From assembly GCF_004210375.1 (NCBI RefSeq), contig NC_134833.1:24618063-24682062 (forward strand): a stretch of 64,000 nt of DNA, given 5' to 3'. The notes under the pieces are model-generated. The model was not told the DNA's origin. It made no database searches and was given only the letters and a program-made list of their open reading frames with translations. This DNA is from Tachypleus tridentatus. Its lineage: Eukaryota > Arthropoda > Merostomata > Xiphosura > Limulidae. Each line of letters opens with the position of its first letter. The first letter of the stretch is position 1. Made by a program: the position numbers and the translations under genes. Shown here one piece after another: positions 12,300-26,119 of the stretch.

Positions 12300-13330
12300 A
12301 GTTTTCTTTTACTGTTTCCTTAACATTTTAAAAATGTTTATTTTTGTTCAAACAGATTGTAATAATAAGACACTTCTTCATAACTTTCATGGTTTTTAGT
12401 GCATTAAAAAGCTTTGCTTTTAATGGGAAATCCTACTACTGGTATATCATTTCAAACTAAGGAACGGCTAACGCTGAAAGCCCTAGTTCAAGTATCCGCG
12501 AAATTGAAAAACAAACAAACCTAACGGTGTCTAGATGGCACATCTGTGTGCGTCACATTATTACTGAAAAGACCAAAAGATATTTAATTAAAAAAAGTCT
12601 ATGTCCCGAAACATAACTCAAATCTATGTTTAATTTTTATTTTGTGTACATAATGTCGTTTTTGAAATAAAATAATGGAATTTGTCCAAATTCAAAACAA
12701 ATGTTTTAATACAAGATTATAATTATATTCGATTATCAAAATGTTAGCACCGTCTCATAAGATCTGAATAGCATATGAAAATCCAGTAGGTTTCTTGCTA
12801 TATTGTTGAATAAGGTAAATGTGTTAAAAAACCTAGCTGATTTCCTGTTACATAACTGTATAGTTGTAGTTATTATATAACTATACTACTTGTCTGCTAG
12901 TAAGGAGCTCAAATAATATAATTTGCTAATTATCTGTTTAAATTCTAAAGAAATATATATATATATATATATACAGTTGGCAAATTGTAAAGGTTATTAT
13001 CAATGCTTAATATGAAAATATATTATAAATGTTAAATCAAGATTAATTTTCAGTTTAAAGAATAACACTCTTTCATATTATTATTAAGTTACATTTGAAG
13101 TTTTCTTTCGGTTTTATCTAAACGACGCAGTGCGTGAAACGGTTTTAAAAACAACTCTCATTTAAGATCCAACTGAAGTGTTTCTCAAGGTTACGTACCC
13201 CTGAGCTACCAAACCTACAGTTGTAAGATATCCTTGGTGGATGGAAGAGCTAACACTAGGAAATTTTAGGCTGCAACAACGATTTTCTTTCAGGGTAATA
13301 CTTAAAACACCAAATAAGAAAGAATGAAAC
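12300..13330. other. Non-coding stretch with a TA microsatellite
   Basis: AT-rich sequence with no exon-like reading frame that I can support. A (TA)n run of about 20 bp lies at 12,953-12,973. The copy 1/copy 2 homology fades at its left edge. Confidence 0.6.
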
Positions 13331-13339
13331 TGTCATCGT

Positions 13340-14700
13340 TCATACCACGTTGAAAGCGCCGGTTCTCGTCCTCGAGTGCAGACGTGTTTTTTCTCTCGCC
13401 CTGATAGCCTTAGTGTGAGTTTAGTAGCTGCCTAGTGAGCGTACAGTTAATTTTTGTTTCTAGTTTTCGTGCTTTTGCTATTTGTTGAATATGTGTTCAG
13501 CTCCTCAACAAGTATGGAAGTAATGCATCGCACGGTGTTTGTGGAAACTTCCAATTCAAACCATGGGGACGTGATCCATGCTGTTATGAATACGTTTGGT
13601 GCTGCTTCGGTTACTGCTGTTGTTCCTCGCCCGGGAGGTTATGAGGTAACTTTTGTTCTCCCTGCTGACGTGGACCTAGCTGTCGATGCTGGTCTTGTTG
13701 TAAATGGTGTAACTAAACGCACTATTACTGTTTTTTTATGGAAGTACCAGAATATATAGCCGATGATGTTCTTTTAAATAAACTTAAGGATTTTGCTTGT
13801 GAAGTAAGGAGCCCTATAGTGTGGAAGAGAGACCAGGGCATATATTTAGGTATACGCCATGTTCGTGTGTACCTCATAAAAGACTTGTTACAAAAATTAA
13901 ACCTGTGGGTATGAGGGAAACGTTATTAAATTGAAAATAAAATTGTCAGTATTATAGAAAACAGAGAATAGTAATAAACAGAGCCAGGTCTGACTGTGTG
14001 ATAGTTACAAGTAATGTGCTTCTAGGCTATGTGCTGGGCCCTCTGCTGTTTATGATTGGTATTAATGATATGGACTCTGGAATGACTAATAAAAGTTAAC
14101 AGATAATTTTAATATTTTTAGGTTGGCTACCTGTATCAAAGATGCTGCAGACCTACAAGGGGATTCAGAAAACTTGATGCATTGAGTCAGTAAATTACAG
14201 ATAATGTTTAACTATTCAAAATTAAGGTGATGCATGTAGATTTTCATAATTCAACTTTAAAAACTGTGGTTGAAGAAAAAATCTTGGTGTTGTGATCACA
14301 AAATCACTGAAGTTATTTAAACAGTGTATTGTAGTCAGCAGTAGGGCTGATAGCATTTTGGATAGCATCTATATAAATATTTGAATATGTGACAAGAGAT
14401 ATAATTGTTTCACTGTATAAATCATTCATAAAACCTTATTTAGAGTATTGTACACAGTTTTGTGCTCCATTCCTCAACAAAGATATTGAATTGTTGGAAA
14501 AGGTTCAGAGAAGAGCTGTCAGGATAATATGTTGGCTGGGGTACTGTCTCAGTTTTTTTAGGTGTGACATTTGATTAAGGTATTTAACATTATTAGGGTA
14601 GGAGTTTAATATAAAATATTGCTTTATTGATGTCAGTAAAGGATTATGGTAGTAAATGTGATGATCAGTGTTGTGAGATCTGGTAATTTGTCTAGTCATC
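13340..14700 (+). mobile_element. Internally deleted non-LTR retrotransposon (CR1-like), decayed
   Basis: A GC-richer 5' part around 13,355-13,450 is followed by an open frame at 13,454-13,759 (PRPGGYEVTFVLPADVD, VVNGVTKRTITV) and, after a frame change, DDVLLNKLKDF, EVRSPIVWKRDQG and GIRHVRVYL. This resembles the gag-like ORF1 of invertebrate LINEs. From about 14,025 the reverse-transcriptase domain reappears: VLGPLLFMIGINDMDS, then LGVVITKSLK, and at 14,389-14,574 LYKSFIKPYLEYCTQF, LNKDIELLEKVQRRAVRI. The endonuclease and most RT motifs, including the catalytic block, are missing, so ORF1 is fused to an RT C-terminal part by a large internal deletion. Frameshifts show it is dead. Confidence 0.8.
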
Positions 14701-14759
14701 TTTTAAAATCAGTTTCAAACAATAAAATGGATTGAATTGTTAAATTATTGTCTTCAAAG

Positions 14760-15311
14760 AGCTATGAGTATGAAGATTCAGCATCAGAAAGTGGACACGT
14801 TCAGGTACACTCTGATTGTTACAAGGAGGTTGAAGATCATTTCCATGACAAGAACATTTTCCATACAATTACACCACTTCCAGTACCTGTCAGAAAAACA
14901 CATTTCAAACTGATATATCTTTCTTCATGTTTTTCATAATTTTATTCTTACATTAATATAAGACAGATAAAATGTTGCTCATCAGACCATGCCATCTGTT
15001 TCCAGTCATTCGTTGTGCAGAATTGTGTATTAAGCATGAATTTTTTATATTTTTTTATTTACATAAATATTTACATAATTTATTTACATTTGTTGTAATG
15101 TCATTAAAGTGGTATGGTTGGCATAATAAAATCCTGGCTGTTGTTGAAGAATTTGGTAGTTGTGTACAATCCATTTTAATTTATCTGCTTCTTCATTTGT
15201 CTTTTTTTGTAGCCATTGGTGGAAATTTTTGTTTCTTTCTTTTCTACTCTGCACAAACTCAGATGATGTTTTTGTGAAAACCCAGTGAAATAAAAGGTTT
15301 CTGGGAATCAT
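14760..15311 (-). mobile_element. Tc1-like transposase relic (different family)
   Basis: On the minus strand, about 15,030-14,945 reads NDWKQMAWSDEQHF and about 14,895-14,860 reads TGSGVIVWKMFLSW, matching the W..V.WSDES.F and G.VMVWG.FS blocks of Tc1 transposases. A further minus frame at 15,311-15,084 (FTKTSSEFVQSRKER) may be its N-terminal side but is not recognised with certainty. Frames are broken and no terminal repeats were found. Confidence 0.6.
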
Positions 15312-15319
15312 GCAGTGTT

Positions 15320-17870
15320 GAATGTCAAATTAGAAGGATTCTTGTTGCTGTCTATTTTCCTTAATTCTAACATTTTGAAACAAGTAATTACCAGCAATTC
15401 ACATATGTTTAACAGTTGTAGATAAATAGTGTTTTTCAAATGTATGTGTATATGTTTATGGAGATCTTTATGAAGTAGTGACTTGTGTATAACGTTATCA
15501 CAATAACATAAAAGTAATATTTTCCAACACACTAGAACTATATATCTTTTCCCCATTTTAATGTATTTGTTAAAGAAGAATATACAAGATACTCAGAAGC
15601 TGATTAATAGCTGTCTTGATACTTTTTACCCTGAAACAAATTCAAGTATGTATGTTGCTTTTGACATGTGACCGTTTTTGTCACAACTGATGTAATCAGA
15701 CTTAACTATTCATTTACTATTTTGTTTTTTGTTTGCACATTTTTTTTCTTCTTACAAACTGAATCAACTTTAAATTTATAATTATAGTGCTTAAAACATT
15801 AAAAGGTTTCTCTAAACATTAAAATAAAAAAGTTATGATTATATTACCATCCTGGTCTTAACTGTGTACTTTTGTATTTAGAAATGTGTGTTCAAAATTA
15901 TAGCCACTTGTATGTTGATTTAAAGCTTCTAAAATTGTAAAAAAGGATTTTATTATACCAGTTTTAATTGATTATTTCAGCATTTAGTTCTGTTATGAAT
16001 TCAAATTTATCATAATTTGGCTGTTATTAGTTACATAGAGTGAATCTGTGCCAAGATTTTGAAGTATATTCATGAATCAAGTTATGTTTTCCAAACTCTG
16101 GCATTAGATACATGACATTTGGAATGTGTACCACACAATTTAAAACTAGGCTTTTGGATAGTGTGGCAAGTTTAAGATCAGTTTCAAATTAGTTTTGGTA
16201 CATGACTAAAGATACAGGTGTGTAGGAACAAATGTTAGAAATATGTTCAAGTCTGTCGTTTAACTAAGTTTCAGGATTAATTAAATCTAAATTGTGAAAG
16301 ATTATGATTAAAATATTCATACTTAACACTTCATATTAAGACAGTTTGTGTTTTCAAGAGCTGTTGGAAACATGTAGATGTATTGTAATCAGTTGAACCT
16401 CCAATTTTGCATATGTTTTAAAAATCTCTTTGTCTTGTAAGATGGTGCCCGTGAGAGTACACCATAATATTTTGGTCAGTATTTGTATTCAACATAGATG
16501 CAACTCTGAAGAAACAATTACTTGCAAGTTCCCAGTGTTTTAGGTTTTATGCAACCTAGTACATTATTTTGAGACCAACTATTGAGTTTATAGGAATCCA
16601 TAGACCCACCATACTTCCGTGCTTTATGGTCACTTATCACTGATGTATTTCAATAGCCTTTACATGTCCTTTGATATTTTCTCTTCTCCTTTCTCATATT
16701 AGGTCATATGAGAGTTCTAGCTCAAAAGCTATGATATAGGACATTCTTATATCTATGATTAAAATTTTCATTACAAAATGAAATTCAGATAAATTCTTAT
16801 TTCTATCACAGTCTCCTGTGTGAAAGATTTGTACCTTTTATACAGGAAATGTTTGTCATACTCTGCTTTCTTGGAACTCAATTTTCTCATACATGCCTTC
16901 TCACTTGAACTGAGTGATTGCCATCATATGATTATTGATTAATCGAGAACTACATTTATCAAATACATTAAAAACCAGTTGTCTATGTTCTAGTAAGTAG
17001 TTGCACAGAAAAAAAGTTTTGGTTGTGGGATCTTGTCAGTTGTTCAAAATGAATGAATAGGTTCATCTGGATAGGTGAAATAACTGGAAATGGTAATTTT
17101 GATTAGTTTCCTGATAACTGATATGATTGAAATTTCTATTAATTGAGTGTTGGAATAATTAACAAACAGAAATAATTGGAAATAGTAATTTTGAGTTTCA
17201 CTTGCTAATCAGTATAGGAGTATGAGAAAAAGATCAACAAACACAAGTAGGTCAGTAACTTTGTAGTTCATCAGGAGACTAGTTAAAATGTTTTTGTAGA
17301 AGTGTTTATTTAAAGACTATTTTCATGCTATGTTAACATTATAAATTCTGTTGTAATTTGTTTTGTTAAATGTTATTTCTTTATACATTTTTGAGAAAAA
17401 CAAATACCTGCTCAAATGTTATCATTATTCTTACAACATGAAAATGGTGATTTAAGATTGTTATTAGAAATAGTAGCTAATTGACAGTTTAGTTGTATAT
17501 TAATCTTGATTTTATTGTGATTTCCATTAGGATAAAGTTTATGACAGCTGCCAAAATTACTTTAGTTCTGAATGGCATATTTTAAATTAATTGTTTCTGT
17601 TAAAATGTTTGAAGTTATTTTATCAGAATTATATAACCTATTTTCATACCTCTAGTGTCATAATAAATTATAAATTTAAATTTACCACATAATATGAAGA
17701 AAGTAGTACATGTATGTGTAATATTTCAACTTTTACAGCTTGGATGTTATGAACCTGTTAAGATTGCTTTGTCAGAATACATTTTGAAACAATTATATGG
17801 ATGAAGCAGAAAATCTTGGTTAACAAATATGTTCATTTCTATATCTCTGTGGATTGTTATATGTTTTAAT
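15320..17870. other. Gene-poor AT-rich stretch
   Basis: No exon with coherent homology, no SINE and no clear repeat seen on either strand. Confidence 0.5.
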
Positions 17871-17964
17871 TTACAGCTACTGAATATCTGGAAAAGTAAA
17901 CTGTAGCATCTCCAACTCTTTTAACATGTTAATAATTGTAGAGAAAAATTCCCCACATTTTATC

Positions 17965-18076
17965 ATGGAAAGACTGAGTAGTAAAGATCAGAAATGTATG
18001 GAAACTGATGCTGGAGATATTACAAACCTGAATGCGACAGTTCTGTCTAGTGATAATCAAAGTATTCTGGCTTTAG
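17965..18076 (+). CDS. Candidate first coding exon, unrecognised gene
   Basis: A possible exon with acceptor ttaatttacag at 17,876, ATG at 17,965 in good context (TATCATGG), and a donor gtaggt after 18,076. It would encode 37 residues beginning MERLSSKDQKCMETDAGD and ending NQSILAL, hydrophilic with no recognised domain. In-frame stops lie upstream of the ATG, as expected of a 5' untranslated region. No matching downstream exon was found in the window, so the call rests only on splice signals and reading frame. It could equally be chance. Confidence 0.3.
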
Positions 18077-18079
18077 GTA

Positions 18080-21000
18080 GGTTGTTTAATTGAAAAGCAC
18101 TCTTGAGATATGCTCTAGAATTTATTCTTTGATTGTATATATTGAAGTAACTTAGTAGTTTTATTACAGTTAGTTTTCCTGGAGATATCTCTCCTTTTTC
18201 ACTGATATTTCCTGAATTTTCAGTATTAATCCTATCCATCCCTGAATATCTTATTTTTAAAAATTTCTCTGATAATTAATCCAAAATTGCATACAAAATA
18301 AAATTATAAATGTTATGATATGGTTTTAAGTTTATTTGTCTTGATAAAATAACTCATAAAATTCCAAATTACTAATTGTAAGTTTTGATTTGGCCTCCAT
18401 CAAATTTGTAATGTTTAATTATATTTTCTGTATTCACTGATACAATTTGTCAGTAAAAAACAAAGCTACAAACCTGTAAACTGTGATCTATTTACATTTT
18501 TATAATATCTACCTCTTACCTTGTATTATGAAACCTGTAAACTTTGTTGCTTTTTTTAGTTATTAACACAAATGGTTCAAAACTGTATTTTTCATGTTGA
18601 TTGCAAAAAGTGCAATATTTTCTTTTTTTGTCATTGATTTGTAATAAAGCTTCCTTCCTCCTTTATGTGAAAAGTTTTAAAAATTCACTGCTACATTTTG
18701 GGTATATTAAGGCTTTCCTTGAAATTATGGAAGTTTTTAGTAGTTTTATATAAGATGGGAAAAGTATGTTGACTTCTCTGCATTATTATTTTTTTGTTAA
18801 AGTAATTGTTTTTGTAGTTTATGTTTTGTGTATAAGAACTCATTCTGTTGTAACTTTATACAAAGTGGATCAGGTGAAGGTCCAGATCATGATGGAGTGT
18901 ATTCCTTTTAAACACCATTTCATAAATTTGTAAAGAAGGGAGAGATAAGTTTTATTTATAAAATAAACTACCATTTGTTTACATTTGTATAGTATCTACC
19001 TCTGACCTTATATTTAAAAAGATTTATAACTCATAAAAGTCACAGTATTTAAAACATGCTTTATACACTAGATAATGATGGAGTGTACTGAAATAGAAAT
19101 TTCATTTGTTTGATCAGTTTATGATTTACAGTAATGATAGCAATCACATTTAAATATGTTATTTCACTGAATGGTTCTTTTTTAACATAAATATGAAAGG
19201 TAAATATTTAGGTAAAAAGTATCTGATGCTGGTAAACTAAAAAGAAATAATTTTGTTATTTCAAGTTATATTGACTCTAATGCATATGGAGGCAATATAT
19301 TTTGGCTTAATTTTCATGTACGTGTTAAAATGACGTGATTGCTAATTTGCTATGTGTTTGAGGGTCAGTGTTTTTATTGGGAATCCAAACTATAGCACTT
19401 CTAATCTCCAATAGTGAAAAGGTGGAGATGAAAAGTTTCTGGTCATTTAATGTTATGAAACTATAATATGTTCTTTTTGCACTTTGGGTCTATTAGATGT
19501 ATATCTTTGGAAAAACAAAAATAAGATTTTATAATTTTTTCATACATTATTAAACAATATTACTTTAGCATGTGTTTTGTTTCTCAAATTTCAATAGCTA
19601 AGTCAAAATGGTTTGTTTGCTGTTGAGTCTAAGTCTACAGAATGGACTAATTGTGCTCTGACAACTGTGGGCATCAAGACAGTGATTTAATGATATTTAC
19701 TAGAGTAATGGCCATTTATCTTTTGACTATCATATATTTTATTAAAATTAACATTGAGTGACAGGCAATAACATAAGCTACAACTTTATTTTTAATATTT
19801 AAAAGTAAATTTGATATATTGGGATTATAGTCTTAAGGTGCAGAAAAGTCTTAATAAATAAACAAATCAAAGAATGACTTTAATATTGTTTTAACATTTT
19901 ATGTGCTTGTGGTCTGAAAACAACAATCAATTTTGTTACATCCTGTACTTGGGAAATGGGAAGGTAAAATCTTTGTAAAATAATAAGTTACTATATTTTA
20001 AAACTGATGTTCTTTCCATAAAAGTAATAAAATATAGTTTCAATATACAATATTCTTATAGGTTTTGGGTTATAGAAATATATATAACAGAGCAACATAA
20101 TCTGATTTATTGTGATTTCAAAGAACAAGCTTATGTGAATCGTGTTAATAAGTGAATAGTGTTCTGTTAAGCACTTCTTATCAATCACATTAAAGTGCTA
20201 TTACAGCTAAAACATTCATTTATGACACAATATTTTCCAGTTTATGATGATTTTCATCCAAATTGCAGTTCATTAACATTGACAAGGTTTTGACATCTTA
20301 ACAAATCATGTCTAATATTCATTGAAATTATACACAAAACTTTTGTATCAAACTAAGAAATGTTATCTAAAACATAGATTACAGGGAAGATAACTGAAGA
20401 TGAAACTTCATTCTTTCAAGATTAAGCCTTCTTTGACTATGAAGAAGTCCCAGGAATTTGTGGAGGAGTCTGGAAAAGATATTTTGGTTTACTTGACAGA
20501 AGATAAATCGTTGGTATCTAGTCATGTTTTATAATTCATGTACATTACAAGTTGTATGCGAGGTGTCATATCACTATTTTAAGATGCAAGTTTAATTAAA
20601 GGACTGCAAGTAATCATGAGATAACAGTGAAATCACTTGTTTCACATAAGAAGAGTTTGTGAACAATATTTAATTTATTAGTGTTTATTAGTCTTCGTGC
20701 AGAGATATACAATGGGTTTCAGGCACTATCAACCTCAAGAAATGAAACTCCAGATTTTAGCATTGCAAGTCAGTAAACATATCACTAAGCAGTGGTGCAG
20801 TGTTAAATAAAGAAGTTGGGGAACATGTTTTAAAAGTGTTAGTATTATTTATATTTATCACATTTCTTATATATTAAAACACAAATTTCAGGAATATTAG
20901 CTATAATGAGATGGTTTTTGAACACCCAATTAAACGGTTCAGATCAGATGTAATTTGGTGCCCAATGTTCAGAAATTCTCTATATGCAGCAATTAAGTTT

Positions 21001-24000
21001 GAAAATGACAATCTGAAACATTTTTCAAGGAGTTCTATTACCTTTTCATCAAAGCCTTGATTTTTCTATGCTGGCCACTTGTTGAATTCTAAAGTACATA
21101 GCTCAGAAATTATGTTTGGAATGAAATTAGAAATGCCTGACCTTGATCCAGTTAGTTCATGAAAAGAATCTGTGAAACACTGTTGTCTAATATTTTTATA
21201 ATACTAGTTATAGGTTACTATGATTGAAACATCTTGTTGCTATCTGCCAGTTATTGCTATAAACTTCATTTCCTTAATGGTATTCCAAGAATTTTGACTT
21301 TACATTGTTTGTTAAAATAGTATAGTGCAGCAAATTAACTTGTCTGCATAAACTGTAGTAATATTTTCTGTGCATGGTTTTGGAAAGAAGAGGTAGTTTT
21401 AATACATTATATAAACACTGGTCAAATTTTGATTGATCTTTATCAATGTTACTACTAATTAACTTGAAATGGTAACACTAAGACATTTAACATTTCTAAT
21501 CAGCTGAAACAGTTATGAATGAACTTACAACTCATCTAGTTTCAACATGTGTCATTTTTTCATTTCTTCTTTCCGTTTTATACTACTGGAAACTAAATTT
21601 GCTACTGTTGTAAGTATGGTAAAATAGAAAAGACAATGTTCAAAAGCTCTTGCACACTTTGACATCTATAATGCTAACCCCAACCAATCAGGGAGGATAA
21701 CTAACAAGTTTATTGAATCAGATCACACTTTCTATAGAGAAATGTTGAAACTATTTTCTCCCATTTCTATACAATACTTTAGAGAATCACTAAATTACAT
21801 ATAATATACTATTGTCTTCAAAGCTGGGAAAATAACTATCAGTAACATCAAAGTAGAGTGTTACTTAACAGTAATGTGATCAGTGGAAATTCATTGTTTG
21901 ATTTTCACAAGGTTTCTACTTGAGCTGCTGAGAGTAAAATAAACATAGGAAATATGTGTCAAAAGATTAGAAGTGGAATATCTTGGGAGATTTACTGTGG
22001 AGTTTCATGATCCATGATGAAAAAGTCCTGAGTGTTCTCTTAAGTTTCCAAGTCAGTTGCTTATAACATGATAACTACAGCAAATAAGTATGAAAAGTAT
22101 AAACTCTGTCCATAAGTTATTTGGAATTATAACTAACAGAACTACACAATTTTATTTTCCAGTCATTTCTTTTACTATATTTTAATAAATACAACTTGAA
22201 TGAAAGGGTTAATGAATCATTCTTCTAAAGGTGGACAAAATTTCATGAAGTTAGAAATTTCTAAGGTCTCAGTTGTTCGAAATTGTGAGGGTTGCAAGGG
22301 AATGGCATTCTGCTTAAACAGAAATGTAGTAGAAAGCTGTTTCCACACTATTACATCACTGCTGTTAACTTATGAAGAGAATGGTTTTTAATTTAAAGGT
22401 GGGGGACATTATTTAAATTTGGGGGTAATATTTAAATTAAAGTAACATTTTTTTATTCAGTTAACTTGAATATTACTTAATCTAATAAATTATGGCATAA
22501 GCTAAACAAAGGTATCATAATTAATAATTTGAAACATTGATAAATCACATAAACTAGGACTTAATTTAGAAAAATAATACATTAGTGGATTGCAATCTTT
22601 CTGGCTACACTGTATAGGCCTATTTGACTAGCCTGTTGCTTTAGGCCTTGCATTTTACTTGCAGCAATGGTTCTTGAAATCAATTACAAAACCAAAGTTT
22701 ATTTATTACTTGTATAAGAAAGTTTTATAGACACAAGTGAAATAACACAAAATCACACTGAGGATGAAAATGTATAGCACATCAAGGCAGTAAACTAAAC
22801 CTGATTATTTTGTTGCTTTAAATTAACACTACAGTCTCTATTAGTCAGTTGGTCAGCTGAAAGCTTACAAACATATAGTATCTAAGTTTGGAATTGATTC
22901 TTCACAGTGGATGCAGTAAAATCAGAGAACACATTTTATATTAATTTTACAGGGAGACGAAAATCAAAGGAATGAAATGCCTAGTAAACCTGGCTAGAAA
23001 GACACAGTACATATCCCTGTCTTGTGTTAAATTATGACTTTAGTGAATAACTTTTTGTAAACTGGCTGACCTTGTTCTAAAGATGCTCCTACTAAAATCA
23101 GGAGACATTATGCAGTTTTTCCAATGAGATTAAAAACCTTAAATAACATGGTGGCCAATATTCCCCCTAGAAACTTTGTGTCAGCCCTTCTAAAAGTTGG
23201 AATAGGGTAACTGTCAAGACTGAAAATACATATCAGTTTACTTTTCAGTAATATTTTAAACTGTTAAAGTAAAACACAAGCTTACCTGTTTAATGTAATG
23301 GATAAGAAAACAAAATACAGAACCATAACAATAGTATACAACTTAAGGTAAATATTATTCCTTCCTTATCACAAAAGTGTTATATCAAAGATCAAAGCAC
23401 AAAGCTTAAATTTAAAATGAAATTATATTTGTAATTAATATTTCTTTTGTATAAATATGGGAAAATATCTATTTTGTTGTTGTTCTTCCTGTTAACTTCC
23501 TATAGCACATTTGAAATTAAGTTGAACAAGGCCTAAAAAAATATTCTGTCATTACTTCTGTACACAAAGATATTTCAGGATATATTTGTTTAGAAAGAAA
23601 CTTCTGTTACCTTGAATAAGACTAGTTGAGTTTCATGTTCATGAAAAGTATATTAAATAAATGATTGGTCTGTGTATGACAGATACTGCAATAGTGCCAT
23701 CCAGAGGATCATAGAACAATTTGTTCTGGAAACAATTTCTGAGATACCCATACAATAACTGGAGAAGAAGAACCAATTTGTCACAGATTAAGTGACAGCT
23801 AAGTTTATCACAGCTGCTAAATCAGAAGTCAAGTATTTGTATTTCTTCATTTGTATATTTGCAGCAGCAACATTTGTTTTCAACACAGGAAATAAGGCCA
23901 AGACATCTTTTACGAGCTAAAAGAACTTCAACATGCAGAACTGATGCAGTAACTTGCTTTGTGGAACCTACAAACAAATGATGAAAACCACTCGCATATT

Positions 24001-24370
24001 GTTGGTAAGTATAAGTTTAGAAAATAATATCAGCAGAACATGATAGAAGGATACTGTTATTTTGAATCCACTGTTGTTATTTGTGTAATGCACCACAAGC
24101 CAGCATTCATCAAAATTAAGGTTGCGTGTCCTGCAGCTGTAATCAGAACATTAAAATCGTAGATGAATTGTGTTTCTTTTTGAAATAAAACAGCAGTGAA
24201 GTTTATATATTACCACTGCTCAGAAATCACTATGATCACACTGTCGTGTACAAAAGCAATAAAAGTTTCAAAGCTCAAACATTTTCCATGTTTGAAGTGT
24301 AGCTTCTTGCTTAACGTAAAATAGAAGCTATTTCTTTTTATTTCAAGTAGACATGATTTTTATTCAAAAA
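18080..24370. other. Gene-poor AT-rich stretch, possibly intronic
   Basis: About 6.3 kb without a supportable exon or full repeat. A weak local similarity exists between about 18,490-18,530 and 18,975-19,015 (text like tatctacctctgaccttata). If the exon at 17,965 is real, this could be its first intron. Confidence 0.45.
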
Positions 24371-24374
24371 ACAT

Positions 24375-24472
24375 GAGGGCTATCAGCACGAGGTCTTCTC
24401 AGTTCAGTGCTAAAAGACGAGAGAAGGGAACTAGTCATCACCCCCACTCCCACCAACTTTTGAGTTATTCTT
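24375..24472 (-). repeat. Degenerate SINE fragment (family A)
   Basis: The text gagggctatcagcacgaggt followed by aactagtcatcacccccact and caccaacttttgagttattc is a worn version of the tail half of family A, read in reverse. Confidence 0.55.
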
Positions 24473-24479
24473 TTTCTTA

Positions 24480-25950
24480 ATAATATCACATAGAATAAAT
24501 GATTTTAAAATCATACACACTGTAAATAATATAAAAGGAAATTAAATAAAATATTTAATAATACATCAAGGAAATTACAAATATAATTTATATTTATTCT
24601 TATGATAAATTCCCCGAACCCTAATTGTATTAAATGTTTTAAATTGGATGACTTTATTTCAATATTCTTATTCCAATAAGACAACACTGCAGGACGAAAC
24701 TTTTTACTGTCTTTTTAATAATGATATTTTTCCTGTCTTTAATATATTGTATTTTGCATTTCAACTTCTTCTGTTTATTGAACTCATTCAGTTAAAATGC
24801 CAAAAATGAACAGTACCCGAATAAGGATCAAACATGAGGATTTGGAAGGAATGTGTAGTGTGTTTTTTACAAATTTTGATGGTTAATAATTATCACAACA
24901 AATGGTTCTCAAAAGAACTAATAATCAAAATTTTGAATCACAGAACAGTAAAATTGGTTTTAATGTGTTTGTCAAGTTGCAATAAATTAATAAAAATATA
25001 TGTTAGAATAATTTAAGTTCAATATGAAACTACTTTCTTAATGAGTGACATACAGAAATTGAAAACACAAACCTGTGTTTTTTTCATTAACAGTGCTATT
25101 TCATGACATGAGTAAAAGTGTAATGCAATCCACATCACATTAAAATATCTGCAAGGCCTAAAGTTTAAAAACAAAACTGTAACAATGATTCCTCTGGAGC
25201 CCAGGTTATTAATAAATCAGTGTGAACCTTTACTTCCAGCAGTGAGAAAAATAAATTTTGCCTTTGCTGATTGACAATGCTAGAAACATTTTGAAGTAAA
25301 TAACATCACATTTTGTTATTGAACTAATGTTAACAGGTTTAATGTTGTTACTTTTAGATGAACTGTTTTATTTCAAAACTAAGCTTTCTTTGTATTAAAT
25401 AATATATTTGGACTGTCTCTACTTTTTTAGCATTTTCAAATTAATGCACAAGCTTTCAGGTAAATCACTTAAATCTTCTATAAGTGCAAGACATTTGATA
25501 AACAACAGGATATAAGGTAACAATTCAAATCACAAGTTGCATTGCAACAACAAAAACAAAACGTGTCTAATACATTAAAAGAAATGTTACAAGGTGAAGA
25601 AACATAGCAAGCAATACTATAATTGTGGTTTGTTATGCTAGAAAATAAAAGGAACAACAGCAACAAGGTAAGATAGATAAGAAAATAAAAATAAAATTAG
25701 GTTATTAAAATAACATTTTACAGTTAATGCATGAATTGATACAAGTGGTTATAAGGGTAGGTTTAATTGTTACTACTGTGATGCTATAAGTGTAAAAAAT
25801 AAAAATGATGACAAAAGTAACAGGAATGGACAATTTTGATGTAATTAGAATAACTTGCACATAGATGTGGTGATGACAAATTTCTTTAAAATGCAGGTTT
25901 GAAGGTTGTTGATAAAGTGCAAAAGAGGAGTGGCATTATTTGCCCTTTAG
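24480..25950. other. AT-rich stretch, nothing supportable
   Basis: No exon, RNA gene or repeat that I can support on either strand. Confidence 0.5.
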
Positions 25951-25957
25951 TTGTGGG

Positions 25958-26118
25958 GCATTGTAATATGACGGTCATTCTCACTAGTTGTTCGTAAAAG
26001 AGTAGCCCAAGAGTTGGTGGTTGGTGGTGGTGATTAGTCTTACACTGCTAAATTAGGGATGGGTAGCACAGGTAGCCCTAGTGTAGCTTTGCTACAATTC
26101 AAAAAAACAAACAAACAT
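25958..26118 (+). repeat. SINE (family A), 5'-truncated
   Basis: It starts inside the body (atgacggtcattctcactag), passes agtagcccaagagttggtgg, and ends in the tail aattcaaaaaaacaaacaaa. The tRNA-like head is missing, as expected of incomplete reverse transcription. Confidence 0.8.
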
Positions 26119-26119
26119 A

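Noticed and set aside
20400-20535. Short + frame starting MKLHSFKIKPSLTMKK
   Set aside because: Only about 45 codons, no clear donor and no homology; an upstream acceptor-like tacag is too little to support an exon.
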